Assembly (NCBI RefSeq): GCF_000828675.1
Contig: NZ_AP014510.1
Coordinates: 372,001-436,000 of the forward strand
Length of the DNA: 64,000 bases
Direction of reading: 5' to 3'
Origin: Thermotoga profunda AZM34c06
Lineage (GTDB): Bacteria > Thermotogota > Thermotogae > Thermotogales > DSM-5069
Within the stretch, counting starts at the first letter, position 1, and each line of letters starts with the position of its first letter. Below are positions 20,794 to 31,100 of this stretch, one piece after another. The translations under genes were made by a program, and so were the position numbers. The notes below the pieces were generated by a model, which was not told where the DNA came from, did no database searches, and worked only from the letters and a program-made list of their open reading frames with translations.

Positions 20794-20798
20794 GACGC

Positions 20799-20875
20799 AG
20801 GGCCGTAGCTCAATTGGGTAGAGCACCGGTCTCCAAAATCGGGGGTTGCGGGTTCGACTCCTGCCGGCCCTGCCA
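20799..20875 (+). tRNA. tRNA-Trp (anticodon CCA)
   Basis: 77 nt with encoded CCA. Acceptor AGGGCCG / CGGCCCT, anticodon stem CCGGT / ATCGG with loop CTCCAAA giving anticodon CCA, T arm GCGGG-TTCGACT-CCTGC. It begins 5 nt after the rpmG stop. Confidence 0.97.
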
Positions 20876-20901
20876 ATTTTTTGTATCCTGGAGGGATACG
20901 A

Positions 20902-21099
20902 ATGGAGAAGATTAAAAAGTTTTTCAAAGAAATCCTCAGTGAGGCAAAAAAGACTCATTGGCCCAATAGAAATGAGCTTTTGACCTCCACTTCCGTAGTT
21001 GTTTTGATACTCTTAGTAATGGGAGTTTATTTCTTTCTACTTGATATGTTTTTCTCAGGGAGTATCAGAGCGTTACTGAAGGCCTTGGGCATAGGGTGA
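20902..21099 (+). CDS. secE: SecE preprotein translocase subunit
   Basis: 65 residues, the short one-helix bacterial type. SecE clamps SecY in the Sec translocon. The amphipathic N-terminal part ends in the conserved KKTHWPNRNELL, followed by one transmembrane helix (about residues 33-52). ATG 20902 follows CTGGAGGG. The stop overlaps the nusG GTG start. Confidence 0.95.
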   Translation: MEKIKKFFKEILSEAKKTHWPNRNELLTSTSVVVLILLVMGVYFFLLDMFFSGSIRALLKALGIG

Positions 21100-22169
21100 T
21101 AAATGTGAAGAAAAAATGGTTCATCCTTAGAACCATGGCAGGTTTTGAACAAACAGCGAAAGAAAACTTGGAGGCGAAGATAAAATCAACGGGGTCGAGT
21201 CGTTTCTTTGGCAGAATACTGGTTCCAGAGGAAACGATCTTGGATGCAACTGCAAAATCAGTAAAACGCTACGTTGTGTCTTTGAATGCAAAGATAACTG
21301 TGAAAAGTGGTACCGATGTCGAAAAAGGTGATTTGCTCGCTGAAGAACCGGCGATTCATGTCCGACACAGTGGCACTATAACTAATATCAGAAACTATAG
21401 AAAAGTTGTCGTTGAAACGATAGACAGAAAGTATTCCAAGACCTATTTTCTACCAGAGGGATCAAAACTCGAAACTGGTATAAAAATAGGTGCTCGAATA
21501 AAGCAAGGTATGCCTCTAACGAAGGATTTTGAATACTTATGTGAATTGGACGGGAAGATAGTCGAAAATGAAAGAGTTAAGCGTGTAGAAATTCAGAGAG
21601 AAGATGGAGAAATAGATGTGTACCATATTCCTCTTGAAGTTTTTGACTCGCAAAGGGTCAGTAAGGGTAAAAAAGTAAAGAATGGAGAACTTCTCGCAGA
21701 AGGCAGGAAGATTCAATCTGATACAAATGGTCGTGTTGAAATAGTCGATCTGGGAACAAGAAAAGAGATCAGAATAGCCAAAACTCATAAGAGAAGATTG
21801 TTCCCCGGTTACATCTTTGTTGAAATGATGATGAACGATGAAACATGGCAATTTGCGAGAACCGTTCCAAATATAATAGATTTCGTATCGTCCGGTGGAC
21901 AACCTTTAGAACTTAAAGCGAAAGAAGCCCGTGCTATCTTGAGACTTGCAGGATTAGAAACATATGAAGAAAAGGTAAGACCTGTCAAAGTTGAGTTTGG
22001 TTTCCGTGTTGGTGATGTTGTAAAAATAACATCAGGACCATTTGAGGACTTTGCCGGGGTAGTTAAGGAAATAGACCCAGAGAAACAAGAATTACGTGTT
22101 GCGGTTACTATATTTGGAAGAGAAACTCCTGTGACCGTTAAGACATCGGAGGTTGAAAAGATTCAATGA
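21096..22169 (+). CDS. nusG: NusG with large internal domain
   Basis: 357 residues, about twice the usual ~180. NusG binds RNA polymerase, affects pausing and termination, and links transcription to ribosomes. The NGN domain starts with KKWFILRTMAGFEQTAKENL and reaches RILVPEE (about 41-47). An insertion of roughly 180 residues rich in beta strands follows, then the NGN domain resumes at RRLFPGYIFVEM (about 230). A KOW domain with GDVVKITSGPFEDFAGVV ends the protein (about 300-335). The same extra domain is known in T. maritima NusG (domain II). Start GTG 21096 overlaps the secE stop; GTG 21105 is an alternative. Confidence 0.96.
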   Translation: MINVKKKWFILRTMAGFEQTAKENLEAKIKSTGSSRFFGRILVPEETILDATAKSVKRYVVSLNAKITVKSGTDVEKGDLLAEEPAIHVRHSGTITNIRNYRKVVVETIDRKYSKTYFLPEGSKLETGIKIGARIKQGMPLTKDFEYLCELDGKIVENERVKRVEIQREDGEIDVYHIPLEVFDSQRVSKGKKVKNGELLAEGRKIQSDTNGRVEIVDLGTRKEIRIAKTHKRRLFPGYIFVEMMMNDETWQFARTVPNIIDFVSSGGQPLELKAKEARAILRLAGLETYEEKVRPVKVEFGFRVGDVVKITSGPFEDFAGVVKEIDPEKQELRVAVTIFGRETPVTVKTSEVEKIQ

Positions 22170-22194
22170 GTGGGAGGGAATATTCCCAGACCAC
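22170..22194 (+). promoter_or_regulatory. Hairpin before rplK, candidate L1-binding autoregulatory site
   Basis: GTGG (22170-22173) pairs with CCAC (22191-22194). Inside, GGG (22176-22178) pairs with CCC (22185-22187), separated by an asymmetric internal loop of GA opposite AGA. The hairpin sits between the nusG stop and the rplK Shine-Dalgarno site. In bacteria L1 represses the rplKA message by binding a small stem with an asymmetric loop just before rplK, mimicking its 23S site. Place and form fit; binding is inferred. Confidence 0.45.
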
Positions 22195-22211
22195 CAAAGG
22201 AGGGAAACTGA

Positions 22212-22637
22212 ATGGCGAAGAAGGTTGTTGCAGAAGTCAAGTTGCAGCTTCCTGCTGGTAAGGCAACTCCTGCTCCTCCTGTAGGACCTGCTCTGGGTCA
22301 GCGAGGAGTAAACATAATGGAGTTCTGCAAGAGATTCAATGCCGAAACCGCTGACAAAGCTGGTATGGTTTTGCCAGTTATTATAACAGTTTACGAAGAC
22401 AGATCCTTCAGCTTTATCGTCAAAACACCACCAGCGTCGTTTTTGTTGAAAAAGGCAGCAGGTCTTGAAAAAGGCTCTGGAGAAGCAAAACGAAAAAGTG
22501 TAGGAAAGGTTACCAGAAAGCAAGTAGAGGAAATCGCAAAGATAAAGATGCCTGATCTAACAGCTAATGATCTTGAAGCGGCAATTAAGATAGTTGAAGG
22601 TACAGCCAGAAGTATGGGAATAGAAGTTGTAGACTGA
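22212..22637 (+). CDS. rplK: Ribosomal protein uL11
   Basis: 141 residues. Part of the GTPase-associated centre of the large subunit; binds 23S rRNA with L10. The N-terminal [31 protein letters not shown] is the family signature and the C-terminal domain ([28 protein letters not shown]) binds rRNA. AAAGGAGGG precedes ATG 22212. Confidence 0.98.
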   Translation: MAKKVVAEVKLQLPAGKATPAPPVGPALGQRGVNIMEFCKRFNAETADKAGMVLPVIITVYEDRSFSFIVKTPPASFLLKKAAGLEKGSGEAKRKSVGKVTRKQVEEIAKIKMPDLTANDLEAAIKIVEGTARSMGIEVVD

Positions 22638-22657
22638 CTTAAGAAAGGAGGAGGCGT

Positions 22658-23362
22658 ATGCCGAAGCACTCCAAAAGATATGAGGAAATAAGGAAGAAGA
22701 TCGATAGAGCACGATTTTATAAGATTGACGAGGCTCTTGATTTGGTGAAACAAACTGCTACAGCGAAATTCGATGAAACTATAGAATTACACATGTCAAC
22801 TAACATAGACACAAAGAGACCTGAACAGCAAGTTCGTAGTACTGTCGTTCTTCCACATGGAACAGGTAAAACTGTTAGGGTATTAGTTTTCGCAAAAGGC
22901 GATAAGGCAGAGGAAGCAAAAAAAGCAGGAGCGGATTTCGTCGGTGGCGATGAGTTGGTTGAAAAGATAACTAATGAGAATTTCACCGATTTTGATATTG
23001 CAATAGCGACACCGGATATGATGAAATCAATAGGTAAACTTGGAAAAATTCTCGGTCCCCGTGGTTTGATGCCATCCCCAAAATCAGGTACGGTGACTGA
23101 TGATGTTGAGTCAGCAGTCAGAGAGTTCAAGATGGGTAGAGTAGAAGTTCGAAGTGATAAGACAGGTTGTTTGCATGTTCCAATTGGAAAGCGGTCTTTC
23201 GATGTTTCAAAATTGAAGGAAAATTTGATTTCCGCTTATAAACAGATAATGGCATTGAGACCAGCAGGGGTCAAAGGACAGTTCATAAAAAAGGTTGTTG
23301 TAACTTCTACGATGGGAGTTGGAATAAAGGTCGATCAGGCAGATCTTGAATCGGCACAGTAA
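22658..23362 (+). CDS. rplA: Ribosomal protein uL1
   Basis: 234 residues. Forms the mobile L1 stalk at the E site and, in many bacteria, represses its own operon through a site before rplK. Family regions: [10 protein letters not shown]-like VELHM block, [24 protein letters not shown] and [30 protein letters not shown] precedes ATG 22658, 20 nt after rplK. Confidence 0.98.
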   Translation: MPKHSKRYEEIRKKIDRARFYKIDEALDLVKQTATAKFDETIELHMSTNIDTKRPEQQVRSTVVLPHGTGKTVRVLVFAKGDKAEEAKKAGADFVGGDELVEKITNENFTDFDIAIATPDMMKSIGKLGKILGPRGLMPSPKSGTVTDDVESAVREFKMGRVEVRSDKTGCLHVPIGKRSFDVSKLKENLISAYKQIMALRPAGVKGQFIKKVVVTSTMGVGIKVDQADLESAQ

Positions 23363-23482
23363 AGATAAAGTGAATAGCCGAAGAAAGTAGGTTTTCAGAA
23401 GAGGTACTCCCCGCCTACCGAGGCAAGATTGTGGATTACGCTTTTTGGCGTGGGGTCTCTTCTTGATTAAGAGACCTTTTTT
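23363..23482 (+). promoter_or_regulatory. L10-leader-type mRNA region with terminator-like hairpin before rplJ
   Basis: About 140 nt separate rplA from rplJ. The segment contains GTAGG...CCTAC and other pairing arms, then a strong hairpin GGTCTCTT (23454-23461) / AAGAGACC (23469-23476) followed by TTTTTT (23477-23482), just before the rplJ Shine-Dalgarno site. In many bacteria this interval binds the L10-(L12)n complex and lowers rplJL expression, in Gram-positives by attenuation. The U-run points to transcription attenuation or partial termination here, which would also reduce rpoBC readthrough. The class follows from position and fold only. Confidence 0.65.
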
Positions 23483-23503
23483 ATTGTGAAAGGAGGTGCG
23501 AAG

Positions 23504-24046
23504 TTGATAACAAAAGAGCAAAAGCAACAGATATTGGAAAGACTCAAAGAGGAATTCAGTGATTCTTCACTGATATTGTTTGTGAACTACACAGGTTTCA
23601 ACGTGGCAACGATGAGAGAAATTAGGCGCAGAATTTATTCTAAATACCAAAGAGCTGCTCATTTCACTGTAGCCAAAAACACCTTGATCGGCAAAGCCTT
23701 GTCGGAGGTTGGTTACAATTCGAGTGAGTTCGAAAAAGTTTTGTCTGGTCCAACAGCAGTTTTATATGTTCGCTCTGGAGATCCAGTTGATGCGATAAAA
23801 ATCATCAACTCATTTGCCAAGGAAAGAAAATTAGAAGGTATTTTCAAAGGAGTTTACCTTGAAAGAAAATGGTTTGATGGCGATCAAGTTAACAATCTGG
23901 CGAATCTCCCAACAAAACAAGAGCTCTACGCGATGGTACTTGGAAGATTGCAAGCACCTATTACTAACTTGGTCTACGTGCTGAACGGAACTATTAGGAA
24001 ACTTTTGTATGTTTTGAGTGCCGTACAAGAAAAGAAATCACAATGA
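23504..24046 (+). CDS. rplJ: Ribosomal protein uL10
   Basis: 180 residues. Anchors the L12 stalk to the ribosome. The N-terminal rRNA-binding part (SSLILFVNYTGFNVATMREIRRRI) and the long C-terminal helix that binds L12 dimers are present; in thermophiles the helix is long enough for three dimers. TTG 23504 is chosen as start because AAAGGAGGTG precedes it at the right distance. The in-frame GTG at 23486 would put the Shine-Dalgarno site inside the gene. Confidence 0.95.
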   Translation: MITKEQKQQILERLKEEFSDSSLILFVNYTGFNVATMREIRRRIYSKYQRAAHFTVAKNTLIGKALSEVGYNSSEFEKVLSGPTAVLYVRSGDPVDAIKIINSFAKERKLEGIFKGVYLERKWFDGDQVNNLANLPTKQELYAMVLGRLQAPITNLVYVLNGTIRKLLYVLSAVQEKKSQ

Positions 24047-24061
24047 CGGAGGTGTGGTAAA

Positions 24062-24454
24062 ATGAATGTGGAACAAATTGTTGAGGCGATTGAAAAGTTA
24101 ACAGTTGCTGAACTTGCTCAACTTGTTAAGGCTCTTGAAGAAAAATTTGGTGTTACAGCGGCTGCTCCCGTTGCTGTCGCTGCTGTTGCTGCCCCAGCTG
24201 CTGCTGGTGCACCACAAGCTCAAGCTGAAGAAAAGACAGAATTTGATGTCATATTGAAGAGTTTCGGCGCAAACAAAATAGGAGTTATCAAGGTAATAAG
24301 AGAAATAACTGGACTCGGTTTGAAAGAAGCGAAAGATTTAGTTGAAAAAGCAGGAAGCCCAGATGCAATCGTTAAGAGTGGCGTGCCAAAGAATGAAGCA
24401 GAAGATATGAAAAAGAAACTTGAAGAGGCTGGAGCAGAGGTTACTTTGAAGTAA
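24062..24454 (+). CDS. rplL: Ribosomal protein bL12
   Basis: 130 residues. The multi-copy stalk protein that recruits translation GTPases. N-terminal dimerisation part (residues 1-35), an Ala/Pro-rich hinge (about 37-60) and the globular C-terminal domain with [37 protein letters not shown] precedes the ATG 15 nt after rplJ. Confidence 0.98.
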   Translation: MNVEQIVEAIEKLTVAELAQLVKALEEKFGVTAAAPVAVAAVAAPAAAGAPQAQAEEKTEFDVILKSFGANKIGVIKVIREITGLGLKEAKDLVEKAGSPDAIVKSGVPKNEAEDMKKKLEEAGAEVTLK

Positions 24455-24492
24455 TGTGAATAGCTTTTCTTGATGGAAAAAAATATGTATCA

Positions 24493-24531
24493 AACCTATA
24501 CCAGCTATGCTGGTATAGGTTGTTTTGTGTT
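24493..24531 (+). terminator. Strong hairpin between rplL and rpoB, probable attenuator
   Basis: A perfect 13-bp stem (24493-24505 with 24509-24521) around a 3-nt loop TAT, followed by a mixed T/G run (GTTTTGTGTT) rather than an unbroken U-run. It lies in the 161-nt gap between rplL and rpoB. Partial terminators or RNase III sites at this place are known in other bacteria and set the ratio of ribosomal proteins to RNA polymerase. Confidence 0.7.
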
Positions 24532-24615
24532 AACATATTTTGGTGTCTCTGCTACTCTGTAATTTTCTTGTCTTTTTGCTCCTAAGAAGATTCTACCACA
24601 AAATGGGGTGATTTG

Positions 24616-27600
24616 ATGCGAACCGTACGATATGGAAGAAGAGAACGACTCACCTTCGGTCGCATACAAGATGCAGTAAAGGTGCCTAACCTCATATCGA
24701 TGCAAATCGATTCCTACAGAGATTTCTTGGAGAATGGTATAATGGAAGTTCTCAAGAAATTCTCTCCGATTAGCTCTCAACCACATAAAGGTGACTTGAA
24801 AAGAGGTGAAAAAGGACTTCTTTTGGAGTTCATCTCAACCAAAATTGGAGAACCGAATGCGCCAGTTGAGGAATGCAAGCAAAAAGGATTGACCCACACT
24901 GTTCCTGTTTACACAACGGTAAGAATTACGGACGTTAACAGCGGTGAAATGCGTCAAGATGAAGCATTTTTGGGTTCTATACCATACATGACTCAGAATG
25001 GTACTTTCATCATCAATGGTGCTGAGAGAGTTGTAGTAAGCCAGTTGGTGAGAGCGCCGGGTGTTTATTTCGTGGACGAAATACCAAAGACTCAAGTAGT
25101 GGCACCCATATATGTTGCACATTTCTTACCAGTTAGAGGTGCTTGGCTGGAGATACTCTATCATACTGCGGAAAACATGTTTTATGCAAGAATTGACCGC
25201 AAAAGGCGAATAAATCTTTTCTTACTTTTCAAAGCACTTGGTTATGAGGATGATTTGAAGATCTTGGAACTTTTCCCTGATTCGATAGATGCTGACGACG
25301 AATATACCATGGAGAAAGCCGTTGGGTCCATTATTCTCCATGATGTTGTTATTGATGGAGAAAAGGTCGTTGAAAAAGGTGGCATTCTGACTAAGTCAGC
25401 TGCTAAGACCATCTTGGAGTCAAAATTGTCGACCATAGTGAGGGCTCATCCAGCAGCTCAGAAGACCCTGGAAAAAATGATAGATGCTTATGGTGAAGTT
25501 GATTCTGATAAAGCGCATATGGAAATATTCAGAAAACTAAAACCCGGGGAAATTCCAAGGGTTAATGCGGCAAGGGCTTATCTGGCAGGATTGTATTTTA
25601 GCACTGAAAGATTTGAACTATCAGATGTGGGACGTTATAAGATAAACAGAAGATTGAACCAAGCATACAAGAAGTATCTTGTACAGATAGAAGGACTTTC
25701 AGAAGAAGAAGCCGGGAAGAGAGATTATGAATCACAAGATCCCGTTCTAACAACACTTGACATTGTTCTTGCTACGAGATATCTGCTTGATGTGAGCAGA
25801 AACCCAGAGATAATGGATACCAAGGATCATCTTGGAAATAAAAGGGTGAGAACTGTCGGTGAGTTGATAAAAATCGAGTTTGAAAGAGCTTTTTCTCGTG
25901 CTCAGAGATTGATACAGGAACGCCTGACTCTTTACAACTCGCTGGATAAAATATCCGTCCAGAGTTTGATAAATGTCAAAACCATAATTGCAAGTATCAA
26001 CCAATTTTTTGCCACCAGCCCGCTATCGCAGTTCATGGAACAAGTAAATCCATTGGCAGAACTAACACACAAACGACGTTTGACTGCCGTGGGACCAGGT
26101 GGATTGAAGCGCGAACGTGCAAGATTTGAGGTAAGAGACGTTCACCATTCTCACTATGGAAGAATGTGTCCAATCGAGACACCTGAAGGTGCGAATATAG
26201 GTCTCATAACATCTCTGGCAGTATATGCAGATCTTGACAAATTTGGCTTTTTGACAACACCTTATAGGAAGGTTGTCAATGGTCGTGTTACAGATGAGAT
26301 AGTTTATCTCACAGCAGACGAAGAAGAACACTACAATATTGCTCCTTGTACTGTAAAGATTGACAAGGACGGGAATATCGTCGATGAAAAAGTACCTGTA
26401 AGGTTCATGGAAAGAGTCCAGTATGTTGATAGAGAAAAGGTTCAGTTCATGGATGTCTCGACAAAGCAAATTATCAGTGTTTCTACAGCACTCATACCAT
26501 TTCTTGAACACGACGATGCCAACAGGGCTTTGATGGGTTCTAACATGCAGAGGCAGGCTGTACCTCTTGTGAAGCCAGAAGCACCGTTTGTCGCCACTGG
26601 CATCGAGTATGACGCAGCTTTGTATTCTGGTTATGTCATATTGGCAAAACACGATGGAATAGTCAGAAAGGTAGATGCAAGAAAGATAGTTATCGAAAGA
26701 ATCAATAAAGATGGCAAGCCCATTGTTAGAGATGGTAAACCGGTTTTGGATGAGTATTACTTGATGAAATTCATACGTACCAATCAAGATACAACGGTGA
26801 ATCAGCGCCCAATAGTCAATGCTGGAGATTTGGTCAAAGCTGGCGATGTTATTGCCGATGGTCCTGCGACAGACATGGGAGAGCTTGCCTTGGGAAAGAA
26901 CGTACTGGTTGCTTTCATGCCATGGGAAGGTTACAATTTCGAAGATGCCATTCTCGTTAGTGAAGAGTTACTGGAGGAAGACGCATTCACATCGGTGCAC
27001 ATCGAAGTTTACGAAACCCAAGCGCGTGATACAAGGCTCGGTCCCGAAGAAATAACAGTGGATATTCCAAATGTCAGCAAAGAAGCCTTGAGAAATCTTG
27101 ATGAAAATGGAATTGTCAGAATAGGTGCTTATGTGGGTCCACAAGACATTCTTGTGGGTAAGGTGACACCTAAGGGCGAAGGTGAAACAACACCGGAAGA
27201 AAAAATCATAAGATCGGTCTTTGGCGAGCGTGGTAAAGATGTCAAGGATACATCACTTAGACTACCTCACGGAACCGATGGAAGGGTTATAGATGTAAAA
27301 ATCTTTGACAAAGAAGATGTATCGGATCTTGGAGCCGGTGTCAATAAACTTGTAAAAGTTTATGTTGCGTGCAGAAAAACACTTGAAGTTGGAGACAAAC
27401 TTGCAGGAAGGCATGGAAATAAAGGTGTAGTCTCAAAGATTTTGCCGAAAGAAGATATGCCATTTTTGCCAGATGGTACACCCGTTCAGATAGTTCTCAG
27501 CCCGCTTGGCGTTCCATCGAGAATGAATGTGGGACAGATTCTTGAGACCCACCTTGGGTGGTTGGCAAAATTAACGAACAACTGGTTCGCAACACCAGTT

Positions 27601-28134
27601 TTCGATGGAGCTAAGGAAAATGAAATATTGCCTTGGCTTTATGAAGAGAGACGAGTTCTCGGTCTTGACGAAGGAGACAACGATCAAGAGAGTTCTGGTA
27701 AAGTCGTACTCAGAGATGGAAGAACGGGAGAACCATTTGCAGAGCCCGTAGTCGTTGGATGTATCTACATGATGAAACTCATCCATATTGCAAAAGACAA
27801 AATACATGCTCGTTCCACCGGACCTTATTCTTTGATACATCAGCAACCTCTTGGTGGTAAGGCTCAATTTGGTGGTCAGAGATTTGGTGAAATGGAAGTT
27901 TGGGCACTGGAAGCTCATGGAGCTGCACACACTTTGAATGAAATGTTAACGATCAAATCAGACGACATCAAGGGTAGAAATGAAGTTTACAAGGCAATCC
28001 TCAAAGGCAAAAACATACCTGAACCCGGTATACCTGAAAGTTTTCGTGTGTTGATCAAAGAACTGAGAGGCCTTGCATTAGATGTGAGAGTCTATGATGA
28101 AAGCGGCAATGAAGTCGATATTGACCGGGTTTAA
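24616..28134 (+). CDS. rpoB: RNA polymerase beta subunit
   Basis: 1172 residues. Catalytic-core subunit of RNA polymerase; the fork loop and rifampicin pocket lie in the middle part ([22 protein letters not shown], about residues 466-487). Other family blocks: [27 protein letters not shown] and the C-terminal [21 protein letters not shown]. The sequence allows TTG 24613 or ATG 24616; the ATG is preferred with GGGGTG upstream. The last residues lie 26 nt before rpoC. Confidence 0.98.
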   Translation: MRTVRYGRRERLTFGRIQDAVKVPNLISMQIDSYRDFLENGIMEVLKKFSPISSQPHKGDLKRGEKGLLLEFISTKIGEPNAPVEECKQKGLTHTVPVYTTVRITDVNSGEMRQDEAFLGSIPYMTQNGTFIINGAERVVVSQLVRAPGVYFVDEIPKTQVVAPIYVAHFLPVRGAWLEILYHTAENMFYARIDRKRRINLFLLFKALGYEDDLKILELFPDSIDADDEYTMEKAVGSIILHDVVIDGEKVVEKGGILTKSAAKTILESKLSTIVRAHPAAQKTLEKMIDAYGEVDSDKAHMEIFRKLKPGEIPRVNAARAYLAGLYFSTERFELSDVGRYKINRRLNQAYKKYLVQIEGLSEEEAGKRDYESQDPVLTTLDIVLATRYLLDVSRNPEIMDTKDHLGNKRVRTVGELIKIEFERAFSRAQRLIQERLTLYNSLDKISVQSLINVKTIIASINQFFATSPLSQFMEQVNPLAELTHKRRLTAVGPGGLKRERARFEVRDVHHSHYGRMCPIETPEGANIGLITSLAVYADLDKFGFLTTPYRKVVNGRVTDEIVYLTADEEEHYNIAPCTVKIDKDGNIVDEKVPVRFMERVQYVDREKVQFMDVSTKQIISVSTALIPFLEHDDANRALMGSNMQRQAVPLVKPEAPFVATGIEYDAALYSGYVILAKHDGIVRKVDARKIVIERINKDGKPIVRDGKPVLDEYYLMKFIRTNQDTTVNQRPIVNAGDLVKAGDVIADGPATDMGELALGKNVLVAFMPWEGYNFEDAILVSEELLEEDAFTSVHIEVYETQARDTRLGPEEITVDIPNVSKEALRNLDENGIVRIGAYVGPQDILVGKVTPKGEGETTPEEKIIRSVFGERGKDVKDTSLRLPHGTDGRVIDVKIFDKEDVSDLGAGVNKLVKVYVACRKTLEVGDKLAGRHGNKGVVSKILPKEDMPFLPDGTPVQIVLSPLGVPSRMNVGQILETHLGWLAKLTNNWFATPVFDGAKENEILPWLYEERRVLGLDEGDNDQESSGKVVLRDGRTGEPFAEPVVVGCIYMMKLIHIAKDKIHARSTGPYSLIHQQPLGGKAQFGGQRFGEMEVWALEAHGAAHTLNEMLTIKSDDIKGRNEVYKAILKGKNIPEPGIPESFRVLIKELRGLALDVRVYDESGNEVDIDRV

Positions 28135-28160
28135 AAAGGTTGCCGAGGAGGGAAAGATGA

Positions 28161-31100
28161 ATGGCGATATCTACTTTTAAGAGAAAGATTGCATCGGTAA
28201 GAGTTGGCGTAGCTTCTCCGGAAACGATTAGAAGTTGGTCAAGCGGAGAGGTCAAGAAACCCGAGACGATTAACTACAGGTCATTCAAACCAGAGCGCGA
28301 CGGACTATTTTGTGAAAAAATCTTTGGACCGACCAAAGATTATGAATGTGTTTGTGGAAAGTACAAAGGTAAAAAATACGAGGGAACTGTTTGTGAGAGA
28401 TGCGGTGTGAGGGTGGAATCCAAGGAAGCTCGCAGAAAAAGGATGGGACACATAGAATTAGCGGCTCCTGTGGTTCATGTTTGGTATTTAAAAAGCAGCC
28501 CAAGTGTACTTTCTACTTTGTTGAATATACCCGCGCGAGACCTTGAAAATATCATATACCATGGCAGTAGAAGGATCATCGAGCGAACCTATATCATTGT
28601 GGATCCCAAAAAGACTCAGTTTGCTGCCGCAGACTCACTGTATGAAACAGAGTACGAGATTTACAGGAAAGCCTTGGATTTCGAGGCAGAGATAGCAGTT
28701 GTCGTTAAGAACCCAAAATCTCCAGTTATATCAGATATCGATGGTGAGGTAAAGATCAAAACCGAAAAAAGTAACACTGGAAGAGAAATCACATGGATAA
28801 TCGTTCGAAACAACCAACGCGTTCCTGTTCAGCTTCAACCAGGGATGATTTTGCTGGTGAAGAACGATCAATTAGTAGAAAAGGACACTCCTTTGGTTGC
28901 TCAAAAGCAGATTTCACCATTTTATGCACCCTTTGATGGAACTGTTGAAATAGATGAGCTGGCTTCTACAATGACGATAAAACCACTCGCGACGAGTAAG
29001 GAGCAACCTGTCACTATAACTATTCCATATTGTGTCAAAGTGCTTGTAAAAGATGGTAGCAAAGTAAAGGCTGCTGATGAACTTTTGAGTGCTGGTACAA
29101 TTCAACCTATTCAGAGTCCAAGCTCTGGTAAAGTAGTTTTCGGTAAGGAATTAAATGTTAGGCCAATGGAAGACGGTACTTACGAAGTCCTGTCGGCTGG
29201 TACATTATACATTGAACAAGTCATTCAAGAAAAGCAATACCCGATCTTTGAAGGTGCACTCCCATATGTTAACGATGGCGATACAGTTAAAGCCGGAGAT
29301 TATTTGGCAGATAGATTCTTGTTTGAAGATGAAGTTTTGTCTGCCCACGAATACAAAATCTTTGAAGAACATTATCCCGATCAATTCACAGTTGAAGCGG
29401 AAGTCGAAAACGACAGACCCATAGTGGCCATTACAGAGATCGATGAAGAGCTCTCAGAGAAAACTGGTTTGACTATTGGTTCGATAATCACTGAGAGTGA
29501 ATATGAAGCTTATCGAGAACTGTACCCTGGCAAAATAGAAGCCCATTATGGTGCAACAGCTGTAAAAAAGTTGCTCGAAAAGATTGATCTGGAAAAACTA
29601 AGAGCACATATCGAGTCGGAATTATCTCAGCTTCCAAAAAGTAGCGGAAGGGCGTTGAAATTATTAAAGAGATTGAAAATTGTGAAAGATTTGATCAAAT
29701 CCAACGTAAGACCAGAATGGATGGTTTTGGAAGCTGTACCTGTTATTCCACCTGAGCTCAGACCAATGATTCAAATAGATGGTGGTAGATTCGCCACCAC
29801 AGATTTGAACGATCTTTATCGAAGGGTTATAAACCGGAATAACAGGCTCAAGAGGTTATTAGAACTGAATGCACCAGATATCATCATAAGAAATGAAAAG
29901 AGAATGCTCCAAGAAGCCGTTGATAGTCTCATATACAACGGAAGAATTGGCAAGGCTGTTGCGGATAGAAATGGTAGAGCACTAAAATCATTGACAGATC
30001 TTGTTAAAGGCAAAAAAGGAAGATTTAGGCGAAATCTCTTAGGAAAGCGCGTAGATTATTCGGGTAGAGCTGTCATAGTCGTTGGACCTGAACTGAAAAT
30101 ACATCAATGTGGTCTTCCAAAAAAGATGGCTATGGAGTTGTTCAGACCATTCGTTTTGTCAAAACTCCTCGAAGAAGGTGGAGAGTCAAGCAAGGCAGCT
30201 CGTAAGATGAAAAAAGCAATCATAGAAAAAGAGATGCCAGAGGCATGGGATATACTTGAAGAGGTTATAAAAGGCCATCCGGTTTTACTTAATAGGGCAC
30301 CTACACTTCACAGAATGTCTATTCAAGCCTTTGAACCTAAATTAATAGAAGGTAACGCCATTCAATTACATCCTCTTGTTTGTCCACCGTTCAATGCTGA
30401 TTTTGATGGTGACCAGATGGCGGTACATGTACCACTCTCTGCGGCAGCACAAGCTGAAGCAAAATACCTGATGCTTTCAAGGTACAACATAATATCACCG
30501 GCACATGGGAAGCCTATATCGATGCCCGGAAAAGATATTATCGTTGGAGTATATTATTTAACAGCTGTAGGAAATGACTACAAAGATGTAAAACCCAAGG
30601 AAATAAAGTATCGTTTTGGATCAACCGAGGAAGCTGTGCTTGCTTATTCTCTTGGTTATGTTAAACTTCACACTCCAGTATTGGCTAAGGTAAGAACTGC
30701 CGATGGAGAAAAGGTGATCAAGACAACGATTGGCAGAATTATTCTCAATGAAATCATTCCACCAGACCTTAGAGATTATGAACGCGTTTTCGGTAAGAAA
30801 GAAATTAAAGATGTTATCTACGATACCTTTAAACGACACGGCATCGATGCCACTGCTGATTTACTTGATAATATGAAAGACCTTGGTTTCCACTATGCCA
30901 CGCTGTCTGGACTTACGATTTCTCTAAAAGATTTAACAATATCACCGAAGAAGAATGAAATAATTAATCAAACCAGACAAAGGGTGGAATATATTGAAAG
31001 CCAATACAACGAAGGTTTTCTCAACTTTGAAGAAAGGTACAGAGAGATAATAAAAGCTTGGAACAAAGCCACGGCAGATGTCCAAGTTGCAACTTATGAT

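Noticed and set aside
26062-26787. Long minus-strand open frame (241 codons) opposite rpoB
   Set aside because: It is antisense to a highly conserved part of rpoB, is rich in Cys/His/Tyr as expected from a complement frame, and has no ribosome site.
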